Source: JBNKEI01 sp050288705
Lineage (GTDB): Bacteria; Myxococcota; Myxococcia; Myxococcales; UBA5297
NCBI GenBank assembly: GCA_050288705.1
Contig: JBNKEI010000088.1
Location: 1 to 14,311 of the forward strand
DNA: 14,311 bases
Direction of reading: 5' to 3'
The notes beneath the pieces were generated by a model. The model searched no databases and was not told where the DNA came from. It saw nothing but the letters and a program-made list of their open reading frames with translations. Below, piece by piece: positions 7,192 through 13,525 of the stretch (position 1 is the first letter of the stretch; each line of letters opens with the position of its first letter). Position numbers and translations under genes: made by a program.

Positions 7192-9417
7192 TCAGACCTC
7201 TCCCATTTGGGTTTGAACGCGCGCCCAAAGCGCACGGAGGTCGGTTGCCGCCTGGCTGTCGCCGTTCTCCACTACCGCGAGCTTTTTTATCTGCGCGGCG
7301 GTGACCGAGTCGTCGTAGCGAATGGTTCCGAGGATTGGCATGTTCCATCGGGTGGCCTCGGTTTCGATTTTGGTAGTGACCTCCAAATTCATGTCGGCCT
7401 TATTGATACAGACTGCTGCGCGGACCTTGAGCTGCTGGCAGAGCTCGGCGGCGCGTTGGAGATCATGCAGACCGGAAACCGTCGGTTCGGTAACCACAAG
7501 CACCAGGCGTGCCCCGGAAATCGAAGCGATGACTGGGCAACCAATACCCGGGGAGCCATCGCAGATGAGGATCGAGCGCTTAGCCGCGGTTGCCACCGCC
7601 TTCGCCTCTCGGCGCACTAGCGATACGAGCTTTCCACTGTTCTCCTGAGCGATGCCCAGACGTGCGTGAACCATGGGGCCATGCCGGGTATCCGAAACGA
7701 ACCACTCGCCATTGGTGGTCGGCACGAGCGCGGCGGCCTGTGTTGGGCAGATGTCCGCGCACACGCCGCATCCCTCACAGGAGACGGCATCGATTCGGTA
7801 GCTGACGTTTATCCCGGGAGATGGTGCGCGGATGGCGCCAAACCGACAGTGTGGTAGGCATTGGCCGCAGCCAGTGCAGGTATTGGGATCGATCACGGCC
7901 ATGCTGCCTCCCGAGAATGGCCGGCGCTGTTGCACGGTAGGGTCGAGCACCAGGTGTAGATCTGCCGCATCGACGTCACAATCGGCCATGGCCGCCTTTG
8001 AGGCCAGGGCGACGAATGAGGCGACGATACTGGTCTTGCCGGTTCCCCCCTTTCCGCTGATAACCACTAGCTCGTTGATTTCACGCTTCGTTCCGGGATG
8101 CACTAGCTCCGAGGGGAGCTTTTCTCCATCGGCGGCTTCTGCAACGGGAGCAGCGGGCTTGGCGACGCGCTGGGGCAATCTCGTCCGTGACCGGTCGCGA
8201 AGCTTCGCGTAAAGCTCCAGAAACCGAGGCTTGAGCTCGGGCATCGCCCTGGTGCAGAATTCTCCGCGTGAATAGGCTTGGGCGATTGTCCGATCATTGG
8301 GAATCTCGAGTAGGATGGGGATGTCCTTCTCAGCGCAGTAGTCGAACACGGCGTGGTCGCCTATTCCAGCGCGATTGACGACCACTCCGAATGGCAGGCC
8401 AAGCTCGCGTACCATCTCCACGGCCAGCTTGAGATCGTGGAGCCCAAATGGCGTCGGCTCGGTGACTAGGAGGACGACGTCTGCTTCTTTCACGGAGGAG
8501 ATCACCGGGCAAGAGGTTCCTGGCGGCGCGTCGATTATGACGATTCCCTTGGTCGGCGTCGCATCTAGAACCGCGCGGATCACTGGGGGCGCCATGGCTT
8601 CTCCGATGCTGAGCCGGCCTTGCAGGAACCTCACTTGGTGGGCAGAACCTTCCTCTACGACACCGGTGGGCCGAGGCGTCTCGCGGATGGCGCTCGCCTC
8701 GCAGGCGAGCGTGCATCCGCCGCAGCCGTGGCAGAGCTTAGGGAAGGTCAACACCTTCTTCGGCAGCGCCAGGATGGCCGAGTAGCGACATGCCTTGCCG
8801 CAGGCGCCGCAGAGAGTGCAGCGAGCTTCATCGATCTCGGGCACAGAGATGGAGACTTCACGGGTCGCCTGGATATCTGGCTGAAAGAAGATGTGACCGT
8901 TGGGCTCCTCGACGTCGCAATCGACATAGGTGGTGTTCTCCCCGCTTTCGGCGAGGACCATCGCCAGGTTGGTGGCAATGGTGGTTTTGCCAGTGCCTCC
9001 CTTGCCGCTGGCCACGGCGATGCGCAGGGTTTCGGTGACATCGTCGGGGGACTGCGCGGGCTGCGAGTGGCTCGCGGCGTTTGGGGCTGCGGTCGACGTG
9101 AGCTGGCCGGCTTTGAAACGCGCGATTACATCGGCGACGGTTCCGTGGCATTCTACGAACACCTCGATGCCGGCCGCGCTTAGCGTCTGGTGCGCGTTGG
9201 GTCCACAGCTTCCGGTCAGGACGGCTCTGGCGCCATTGTTTGCCACCAACTGGGCAGTCTGGATTCCCGCGCCGCCGCCGAGCGAGCTTTTTTCGTTGTT
9301 AACGACCTCGAAGCTCAGGTCATCGGTTTCGACTAAGATGAGGGTCGAGCATCGGCCGAACCGCGGATCAACCGCTGCGTCAAGGTTCTTCCCGGTAGAA
9401 CTGACAGCGACTTTCAT
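7192..9417 (-). CDS. NifX-like / double MinD-ferredoxin ATPase fusion
   Basis: This 741-aa protein joins three units. Residues 1-106 are a NifX/NifB-C/MTH1175-like domain of the dinitrogenase Fe-Mo cofactor biosynthesis family (DPRFGRC at 17-23, GAGIQTAQ at 49-56, GSCGPNA at 69-75). After a Ser/Ala/Pro linker, residues 131-410 form a MinD/Mrp-type ATPase: deviant Walker A SGKGGTGKT at 137-145 and IIDAPPG at 294-300. An inserted ferredoxin has cysteines 200, 203, 206, 210 and 229, 232, 235, 239. After a second linker, residues 449-735 repeat the ATPase: Walker A at 454-462, ICDGSPG at 618-624, and cysteines 514, 517, 520, 524 and 547, 550, 553, 557. Each insert should bind two [4Fe-4S] clusters. 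Relatives are separate genes in anaerobes, with a presumed role in Fe-S or metal cofactor handling. The start ATG overlaps the previous stop as ATGA, so translation is coupled. Confidence 0.93.
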   Translation of the reverse strand: MKVAVSSTGKNLDAAVDPRFGRCSTLILVETDDLSFEVVNNEKSSLGGGAGIQTAQLVANNGARAVLTGSCGPNAHQTLSAAGIEVFVECHGTVADVIARFKAGQLTSTAAPNAASHSQPAQSPDDVTETLRIAVASGKGGTGKTTIATNLAMVLAESGENTTYVDCDVEEPNGHIFFQPDIQATREVSISVPEIDEARCTLCGACGKACRYSAILALPKKVLTFPKLCHGCGGCTLACEASAIRETPRPTGVVEEGSAHQVRFLQGRLSIGEAMAPPVIRAVLDATPTKGIVIIDAPPGTSCPVISSVKEADVVLLVTEPTPFGLHDLKLAVEMVRELGLPFGVVVNRAGIGDHAVFDYCAEKDIPILLEIPNDRTIAQAYSRGEFCTRAMPELKPRFLELYAKLRDRSRTRLPQRVAKPAAPVAEAADGEKLPSELVHPGTKREINELVVISGKGGTGKTSIVASFVALASKAAMADCDVDAADLHLVLDPTVQQRRPFSGGSMAVIDPNTCTGCGQCLPHCRFGAIRAPSPGINVSYRIDAVSCEGCGVCADICPTQAAALVPTTNGEWFVSDTRHGPMVHARLGIAQENSGKLVSLVRREAKAVATAAKRSILICDGSPGIGCPVIASISGARLVLVVTEPTVSGLHDLQRAAELCQQLKVRAAVCINKADMNLEVTTKIETEATRWNMPILGTIRYDDSVTAAQIKKLAVVENGDSQAATDLRALWARVQTQMGEV

Positions 9418-9713
9418 TCGTGCTCCTTCTCGGCGGCGGTTGGCGTGGACGGCTCTTGCTCATTCGAGACCGCCTTCGAGAATGGGACGCCCTGGCAGGG
9501 CCATCCCATCTGCGCGCGCTGCCAGCCACAAAGGCCGGTGGCGTAAAACCAATGACGGTGACGCCAACCACCCCCATGGCGACGACCCTGGCCAATGTCG
9601 AGTCTTGCTCTCTGTGACAGCTCTATTCGCTCTGCTGCACCACGACCAAAGCCTCTTCCGCATCCCCGTGCTGGGCCTCGACCTATCGGTCCCATTCCGT
9701 TTCTTCCTGGCAT
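9414..9713 (-). CDS. DUF5320 family protein
   Basis: This 99-aa protein starts MPGRNGMGPIGRGPARGCGR and continues with a Gly/Arg-rich head. WRHRHWFYATGLCGWQRAQM follows at 50-69, which is the hallmark of DUF5320. The family is found beside MinD-ferredoxin ATPases and NifX-like proteins in anaerobic bacteria and archaea; its function is unknown. The ATG at 9711-9713 has an AAGGAAA-type ribosome site upstream and matches the family start. The longer frame to 9821 would overlap the leader. Its stop overlaps the start of the fusion gene by four bases (ATGA). It is the first gene of the operon. Confidence 0.83.
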   Translation of the reverse strand: MPGRNGMGPIGRGPARGCGRGFGRGAAERIELSQRARLDIGQGRRHGGGWRHRHWFYATGLCGWQRAQMGWPCQGVPFSKAVSNEQEPSTPTAAEKEHE

Positions 9714-9794
9714 GTTTATTTTCCTTTCTTGCCCCTGGCCAGCGGTCCCCTGATAGGGCTCCCTGACCACGGAACCAGTCTTGACGGCGAGCAG

Positions 9795-9811
9795 CCCGCC
9801 AATATGGCGGG
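9795..9811 (-). promoter_or_regulatory. Hairpin in the 5' leader of the DUF5320 operon
   Basis: CCCGCCA and TGGCGGG form a perfect 7-bp stem with a three-base loop. It would fall roughly 15-30 bases into the transcript from the predicted promoter, leaving a leader of about 110 bases before the first ATG. No T-run follows, so it is not an ordinary terminator. It may stabilise the message or affect translation. Confidence 0.4.
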
Positions 9812-9832
9812 GCGCTTTCAATCATCTTTGAG

Positions 9833-9861
9833 TATTATGAGCATATGTTCATATCAGTCAA
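9833..9861 (-). promoter_or_regulatory. Sigma70-type promoter of the DUF5320-fusion-FmdB operon
   Basis: On the minus strand, TTGACT (9861-9856) and ATAATA (9838-9833) are separated by exactly 17 bases. TAATAC one base on is an alternative -10. The -35 matches the consensus at five of six positions. The promoter points at the DUF5320 gene. The TGA stop of the upstream methyltransferase (9860-9858) is part of the -35 box, so the promoter abuts the end of that gene. Confidence 0.65.
9836..9853. promoter_or_regulatory. ArsR/SmtB-like operator overlapping the promoter spacer
   Basis: The minus strand reads TATGAACATATGCTCATA, an 18-bp inverted repeat with a single mismatched pair. It covers most of the spacer and part of the -10. 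The TGAACA...TGTTCA form is the known shape of ArsR/SmtB family operators, which control metal or redox responsive genes. A repressor bound here would block RNA polymerase. No arsR-like gene is present in the window, so the regulator would act from elsewhere. Confidence 0.55.
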
Positions 9862-10655
9862 GGGGCGACTGAATCCACGCAGCACAAAGTGCACTGAACT
9901 GGCGGGCATGGGCGTTCCTTTTGCGCAACTAAGCGGAGGCTTTCTTCCAGCTTATGCAGTTGCTGGGCGCTAAACGCAGATTGAGCAAAAGGATCACTTT
10001 TCCAAGTAGCTAGATTCATAAAATGTAGCTGCGCCATGTTAGAAGCAGCAATATCTAGGGTTACTGGTTGGTCGTAGGTGACTTTCCATCCTGCTGACCG
10101 TGCAATGCTGGCTAGCTCTTGGCCAATGTACAGTTTTTGGCCGTAGTGATTTTGCATTTTTTCTACTAGGGAATAGTAATCGATGAATGTCGGATCGTCG
10201 CATTTTAGGGCGCTGGTCTCGCACAAAAGAAGACGTGCTTGAGGCGCGCAAGTATTTCTCCATTTAGTGAGAATGTCTTGTGGTTTGGCCAGATGGGTAA
10301 TCAAAAAACGGCTATGGAGAAGGTCGGCATTAATAAAAGGAAAAGAAAGCTGGGTTACATTATGAGTGGCGAATTGATATTGAGGAAACCTCTTTTTCGC
10401 CATTAAGATGAATTTTTCAGAAATATCTAACCCTGTAGTGGTAACTGGTGAGCAAATTTGGGCTACCAATTGAGTGGTATGTCCCACGCCGCATCCCAAA
10501 TCCAATGCTTGATTAACCGGTTTTTGGGCAGCAATCGCAAGAAGATGGCGAGTCCAAGGCTCGAATGTTTGGGCAAGTAGTTCTAATCGCTGGGCGGCAG
10601 TATCGGAATGACCGAAAGTATAATGTTGTGAGGGCTCAGAATTATTAGTTTCCAT
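9858..10655 (-). CDS. Class I SAM-dependent methyltransferase
   Basis: The 265-aa product is a Rossmann-fold methyltransferase. Motif I is LDLGCGVGHTTQLV from residue 51. TGLDISEKFILMAKKRF follows as motif II with the acidic ribose-binding residue, then the acidic motif near LSFPFINADLLHSRFLITHL. Substrate class is not evident; related proteins act on small molecules or quinone precursors. The start METNNSEPSQHY fits, although no strong ribosome site precedes it. The C-terminus is Cys-rich (CPPVQCTLCCVD), and its stop codon touches the GC-rich operon promoter. AT content matches the left and right flanks, not the GC-rich block. Confidence 0.83.
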   Translation of the reverse strand: METNNSEPSQHYTFGHSDTAAQRLELLAQTFEPWTRHLLAIAAQKPVNQALDLGCGVGHTTQLVAQICSPVTTTGLDISEKFILMAKKRFPQYQFATHNVTQLSFPFINADLLHSRFLITHLAKPQDILTKWRNTCAPQARLLLCETSALKCDDPTFIDYYSLVEKMQNHYGQKLYIGQELASIARSAGWKVTYDQPVTLDIAASNMAQLHFMNLATWKSDPFAQSAFSAQQLHKLEESLRLVAQKERPCPPVQCTLCCVDSVAP

Positions 10656-10981
10656 GGTTTATGTTGCTGCCCAGGAAGTTTCGCCCCCAAATACTAGAAA
10701 TACTAGACAAAAGGCTGCGACCCTTCGGTGGGCCGCATTTCCTTTCGTAGGTTAGGTATCGATTATCCTGCTACTACTACGGCTATCGATACAGTCGAAA
10801 AGCGCAAAGGCCCTTGGTTGTAGGGTAGGACGCCACCAAGGTTGTCTGGATGCCGCTGCGCTATTCGCTGTAGGTTGCATTGACATACTATTGATTAACG
10901 CTCGCTAACGTGTCAATAGAGTCCTATAAAAGGACCTTGCGTGCAGTTAACAGGACTAGAAGTGAAATATGTTCGAGTCAG
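10656..10981. other. Intergenic region rich in inverted repeats
   Basis: No protein gene was found in these 326 bases. They hold a tandem 9-mer AAATACTAG x2 (10689-10706) and a terminator-like hairpin (10717-10736). Three more inverted repeats follow. The first is GTATCGAT/ATCGATAC (10756-10763 and 10785-10792). The second is CCTTGGT/ACCAAGG (10812-10818 and 10835-10841). The third pairs ATTGACA with TGTCAAT around 10880-10918, and CTATTGA/TCAATAG overlaps it. This could be a small structured RNA, a recombination site, or debris left beside the truncated nuclease gene. Confidence 0.55.
10717..10736 (-). terminator. Terminator-like hairpin
   Basis: On the minus strand, GCGGCCC and GGGTCGC pair over seven positions with one G-U wobble and a six-base ACCGAA loop. 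AGCCTTTTG follows. It would end leftward transcripts from the nuclease remnant, or act as an attenuator before the methyltransferase. The T-run is short, so the role is uncertain. Confidence 0.4.
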
Positions 10982-11302
10982 TCACATCTCTTCATCTTCT
11001 TGAATAAGAGTCGTGCTGAGCTCGTGCTCAAGTTGCTCAATGGTGGGAAGTTTGGTGTCGAGTGGTTCGGGAAGCGCACGGACGAGCCGGTATTCAGCAA
11101 CCCCCATTGGCTTGGCAATTCCTGAGAGCGCATATTCTGCGACAAGTCGATTTTTGGTCTTACAAAGGAGTAATCCGATGGTTGGTTTATCGTCCGGCGC
11201 TTTGATTTGAGCATCCACCGCGGCGAGATAAAAATTCAATTGACCCGCATGTTCAGGTTTGAAAGCCGTGGCTTTTAGCTCAACCACTACATAGTGGCCA
11301 TC
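10982..11302 (-). pseudogene. C-terminal remnant of a YhcG-family (DUF1016) PD-(D/E)xK nuclease
   Basis: From DGHYVVVELKATAFKPEHAG to ...PTIEQLEHELSTTLIQEDEEM, the minus strand encodes the last ~106 residues of the YhcG/DUF1016 family. The whole protein is normally about 340-370 aa. The fragment keeps the ELK half of the nuclease motif, PDDKPTIGLLLCKTKNRLVAEYAL and the RALPEPL segment. The N-terminal DUF1016 domain and the earlier catalytic acid are absent. Similarity stops at about 11297, with an in-frame TAG at 11303-11305. A GTG at 11287 could start a 101-aa product, but it would lack a complete active site. The body of the fragment is intact, so the truncation looks fairly recent. Confidence 0.82.
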
Positions 11303-11568
11303 CTAGCATGGGGTAGGGCCAAGTGTTGTTTGAAATTCGCGCTTCCCAGTATTCCTGTTTGCCATGAATGAAAGCGCATAGCAGTTTGAGTGGTGGCTAG
11401 GCGATAATCAAAAAAGGGTACGATCGGTCGATAGTGCAGGGGGTTATTCCAATCATTGCACGTCTCGCAATACAATTCGTCAGCATCGCGACCCAGCTCT
11501 TCCCCAACATCGCGTCGCCTTGGAGAATCGAACTCTCCATTTCCATCAATAATTTCTCGTGAGTTGAT
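11287..11568 (-). CDS. Unrecognised short reading frame lacking a normal start
   Basis: An open frame of about 93 codons runs from ATC at 11566-11568 to TAG at 11287-11289. It passes through SPRRRDVGEELGRDADELYC and NPLHYRPIVPFFDYRL to LPHARMATM. AAGGAG lies seven bases before the ATC, the ideal place for a start codon, and ATC could be a mutated ATG. The first standard start in frame is a TTG at 11475, or a CTG at about 11502. I know no matching family. It follows the two-domain AidA gene closely on the same strand and overlaps the edge of the nuclease stub. It could be a small real gene, a dead gene or chance. Confidence 0.3.
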   Translation of the reverse strand: MNSREIIDGNGEFDSPRRRDVGEELGRDADELYCETCNDWNNPLHYRPIVPFFDYRLATTQTAMRFHSWQTGILGSANFKQHLALPHARMATM

Positions 11569-11584
11569 ATTATTACTCCTTGTA

Positions 11585-12658
11585 TCAGCCCCTCCCTGGC
11601 GAGTCGCTGTCGTCGAATTCCTGAAACAGCTTAACTACGTGAATTGTTGCGTCCCAACAGTAATATCCAGAAGTGCTAAGTTCCCCGCTGTCCTGGTCTC
11701 TATCCACGATATAGAACCGAACTTGGTACTTTTCCGAGCCACTTCTAAGTACACTGCAGCCTAAAAAGACATCCACCTGGTTATTTGAGGGACTATACCT
11801 GATGGGATTGTCAACAGCAGGTATAGGGGTTAGCGGATAATTTATCTGCATTTCCGCTTCACTAGTGATTTGCGTCCCTGAGCTTTTGACAATGTCGTAA
11901 AGGATAGCTGTTCGGTCGGTATTTCCGTTTAAAGATTCTACGCGCCAGCGAATAGCATCGTTAACATCGGCCTTAATGCTCAAATCGGCCGTGGCCTGTC
12001 CGTCAGTTATTGCAGCATCGTTTGTTACCATATAAATGGCGTCGCGGTTGACGCTTACCGGATGGTCTGAGTCACTTTTAACTTCGTAACCACTTATGAT
12101 GCTACTCGTATCAATTACAACGAAAATGTCGATGGTTTTCCGATCAATAATCTGGGTAGCGGTGATACTTGCATCCCAACAAAAATAACCGAAAGTCGTC
12201 ATTTTTTTAGTATCGAAATCGCTTTTCACAATGTAAAAGAATATTCGATAACTTCCCGTGCCCTGCGCAATCACATCACCGGTCAGAAAGGCATAAGACT
12301 GGTCTTCCAGTATATATTTTGTAGGTTCGTCCGAATATGGAACGGGAGTTGCAAAACTTTTTACCTGCATCTCGGGAACGCTCATAATCTGCGTTCCGTC
12401 TGCTTTTTCTATTTTATAAATAATTGCGGTATGAGTAGTATTTAAACCTAAAGAGTCGATACTCCAGTAAATGGTGTCGCCAACTCTTACATTGGTATTG
12501 CTCTCGATACTCCCGTTAACACCTGAACACCGAACCGAGACTGTCTGAGCTTCATCCTGTTTGATTGGCGTTGGTGAACTGCTGTCTTGACTAGGGTTTG
12601 GATAGTACTTTTGAAGCAGAAATGGGTTCACTAACAATTGGATGCTAATATCGCACAT
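11585..12658 (-). CDS. Two-domain AidA/PixA inclusion-body protein
   Basis: This 357-aa protein has two tandem AidA/PixA (inclusion body) domains, at about 1-168 and 173-343. Landmarks in the first are YYPNPSQD at 18-25, GDTIYWSIDSL at 60-70 and GYFCWDASI at 157-165. In the second they are IDIFVVIDT at 176-184, VNDAIRWRVESL at 232-243 and GYYCWDATI at 331-339. Known relatives are PixA, which forms cytoplasmic crystals in Xenorhabdus, and quorum-controlled AidA of Ralstonia and Burkholderia. Their exact function is unresolved. The protein has no signal peptide. AAGGAAGAG before the ATG is a good ribosome site. The short Asp/Ser tail after 345 is outside the domain. The second domain resembles the single-domain neighbour more than it resembles the first domain. 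Confidence 0.87.
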   Translation of the reverse strand: MCDISIQLLVNPFLLQKYYPNPSQDSSSPTPIKQDEAQTVSVRCSGVNGSIESNTNVRVGDTIYWSIDSLGLNTTHTAIIYKIEKADGTQIMSVPEMQVKSFATPVPYSDEPTKYILEDQSYAFLTGDVIAQGTGSYRIFFYIVKSDFDTKKMTTFGYFCWDASITATQIIDRKTIDIFVVIDTSSIISGYEVKSDSDHPVSVNRDAIYMVTNDAAITDGQATADLSIKADVNDAIRWRVESLNGNTDRTAILYDIVKSSGTQITSEAEMQINYPLTPIPAVDNPIRYSPSNNQVDVFLGCSVLRSGSEKYQVRFYIVDRDQDSGELSTSGYYCWDATIHVVKLFQEFDDSDSPGRG

Positions 12659-12706
12659 GAATCTCTTCCTTATTCTAACGTTTGGCGTTTTTTATATAAG
12701 CAAGCA

Positions 12707-12734
12707 GCCGCTCGCACACAATAGTGCGAGCGGC
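12707..12734. terminator. Strong hairpin between the two AidA-family genes
   Basis: GCCGCTCGCAC and GTGCGAGCGGC form a perfect 11-bp GC-rich stem with a six-base ACAATA loop. On the minus strand it is followed by TGCTTGCTTATATAAAA, a poor U-tract. It may partly stop transcripts from the single-domain gene or set mRNA ends, so the two genes would be expressed at different levels. Confidence 0.6.
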
Positions 12735-12769
12735 ATCCATCATTTTATGAAAAAACCACGTTTTCTCCT

Positions 12770-13291
12770 TTATCCAACTACATGGATAGTCGGATCCCAG
12801 CAATAATAGCCATAGGTACTAAGCGCCCCAGTATCCGGGTCTTTGTTTACGATATAGAACCAAACTTGGTAACCTTCCGTACCCTTTTCCAATACGTCAC
12901 AAGTCAGGAACACATCCGCTTGAGAGTTTACTGCATTATAGCTGGTGGGGTTGCTGGCGCAAGGAATCGGGGTAGTGGGATAACTAATACGCATTTCTGG
13001 TTCGTTGGTAACCTGAGTTCCTGAAAATTTAACTATTTTGTAAATGATGACGGACTGATCCGAGTTTCCGTCAAGAGATTCAGAACGCCAGCGAATGCTG
13101 TCATTGACCAATGCCTTAAAGGTAAGATCAGCCGTGGCTTGCGAGTTATTTTCCACGATTGCAGCCCTAGTAATCATAAAAACATCTTCATGGGCAATGC
13201 CTTTAGGATGAGTGGCGGTACCTCCTGGGCCGTATTTTTTTTCGATAGTCTGTGTATCGAATATAACGTCAATATCAATAACCTTTGCCAT
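12770..13291 (-). CDS. Single-domain AidA/PixA inclusion-body protein
   Basis: The 173-aa protein is one complete AidA/PixA domain of usual family length. It shows IDIDVIFDTQTI at 5-16, the conserved VNDSIRWRSESLDGN at 62-76, KGTEGYQVWFYIVNKDPDTG at 136-155, and the near-terminal GYYCWDPTI at 161-169. TGGAGAAATGTC before the ATG is a good ribosome site. It lies 111 bases upstream of the two-domain paralogue on the same strand, across the hairpin. It shares QATADL, VND.IRWR.ESL.GN and YP.TPIP with the second domain of that protein, so one arose by duplication of the other. Confidence 0.88.
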   Translation of the reverse strand: MAKVIDIDVIFDTQTIEKKYGPGGTATHPKGIAHEDVFMITRAAIVENNSQATADLTFKALVNDSIRWRSESLDGNSDQSVIIYKIVKFSGTQVTNEPEMRISYPTTPIPCASNPTSYNAVNSQADVFLTCDVLEKGTEGYQVWFYIVNKDPDTGALSTYGYYCWDPTIHVVG

Positions 13292-13337
13292 GACATTTCT
13301 CCATTAATTTGAAATGAATGATTAAAACGACAATTTT

Positions 13338-13366
13338 TCGTTTCCACAAATACTGCACTAAATGCC
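13338..13366 (-). promoter_or_regulatory. Possible promoter of the single-domain AidA gene
   Basis: On the minus strand TTGTGG and TTTAAT are separated by about 17 bases, some 50-80 bases ahead of the ATG. The -10 is close to consensus and the -35 is poor. Coordinates are approximate and the assignment is tentative. AidA homologues are often controlled by activators, which would fit a weak -35. Confidence 0.25.
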
Positions 13367-13410
13367 TAGTTTCCTTTGGAACGCGGCATAACTTTTTTTC
13401 TTAAAAAATG

Positions 13411-13440
13411 CTAAGACGAATCCATCTACGTCCCTCCTTT
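13411..13440 (-). other. Four-codon reading frame behind an ideal Shine-Dalgarno
   Basis: The minus strand reads AAAGGAGGGACGTAG, then ATG GAT TCG TCT TAG (Met-Asp-Ser-Ser-stop). The ribosome site is the best in the window and the spacing is normal. It lies about 120 bases ahead of the single-domain AidA gene. It may be a leader peptide or the stump of a lost gene. Confidence 0.35.
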
Positions 13441-13525
13441 GAGCGTAAGTTAAAATCAATGACGTTACTATTTCAATTCTCGTGATTACTAGCCAGCCTT
13501 ATAAACCAGTTTACCTTGAGGCATT

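Noticed and set aside
8930..9766. Long plus-strand frame of 278 codons, and other long frames opposite the fusion gene
   Set aside because: These are antisense shadows in GC-rich DNA. They show no family motifs, while the minus strand carries fully conserved Walker and ferredoxin motifs throughout.
10750..10757. GTTAGGT, a match to the integron attC core GTTRRRY
   Set aside because: No RYYYAAC partner lies at a suitable distance and no integrase is present.
11521..11539. TGGAGA/TCTCCA hairpin with a GTTCGAT loop resembling a tRNA T-arm
   Set aside because: No acceptor stem, anticodon arm or D-arm can be found around it, and the stem does not register with T-loop positions 54-60.
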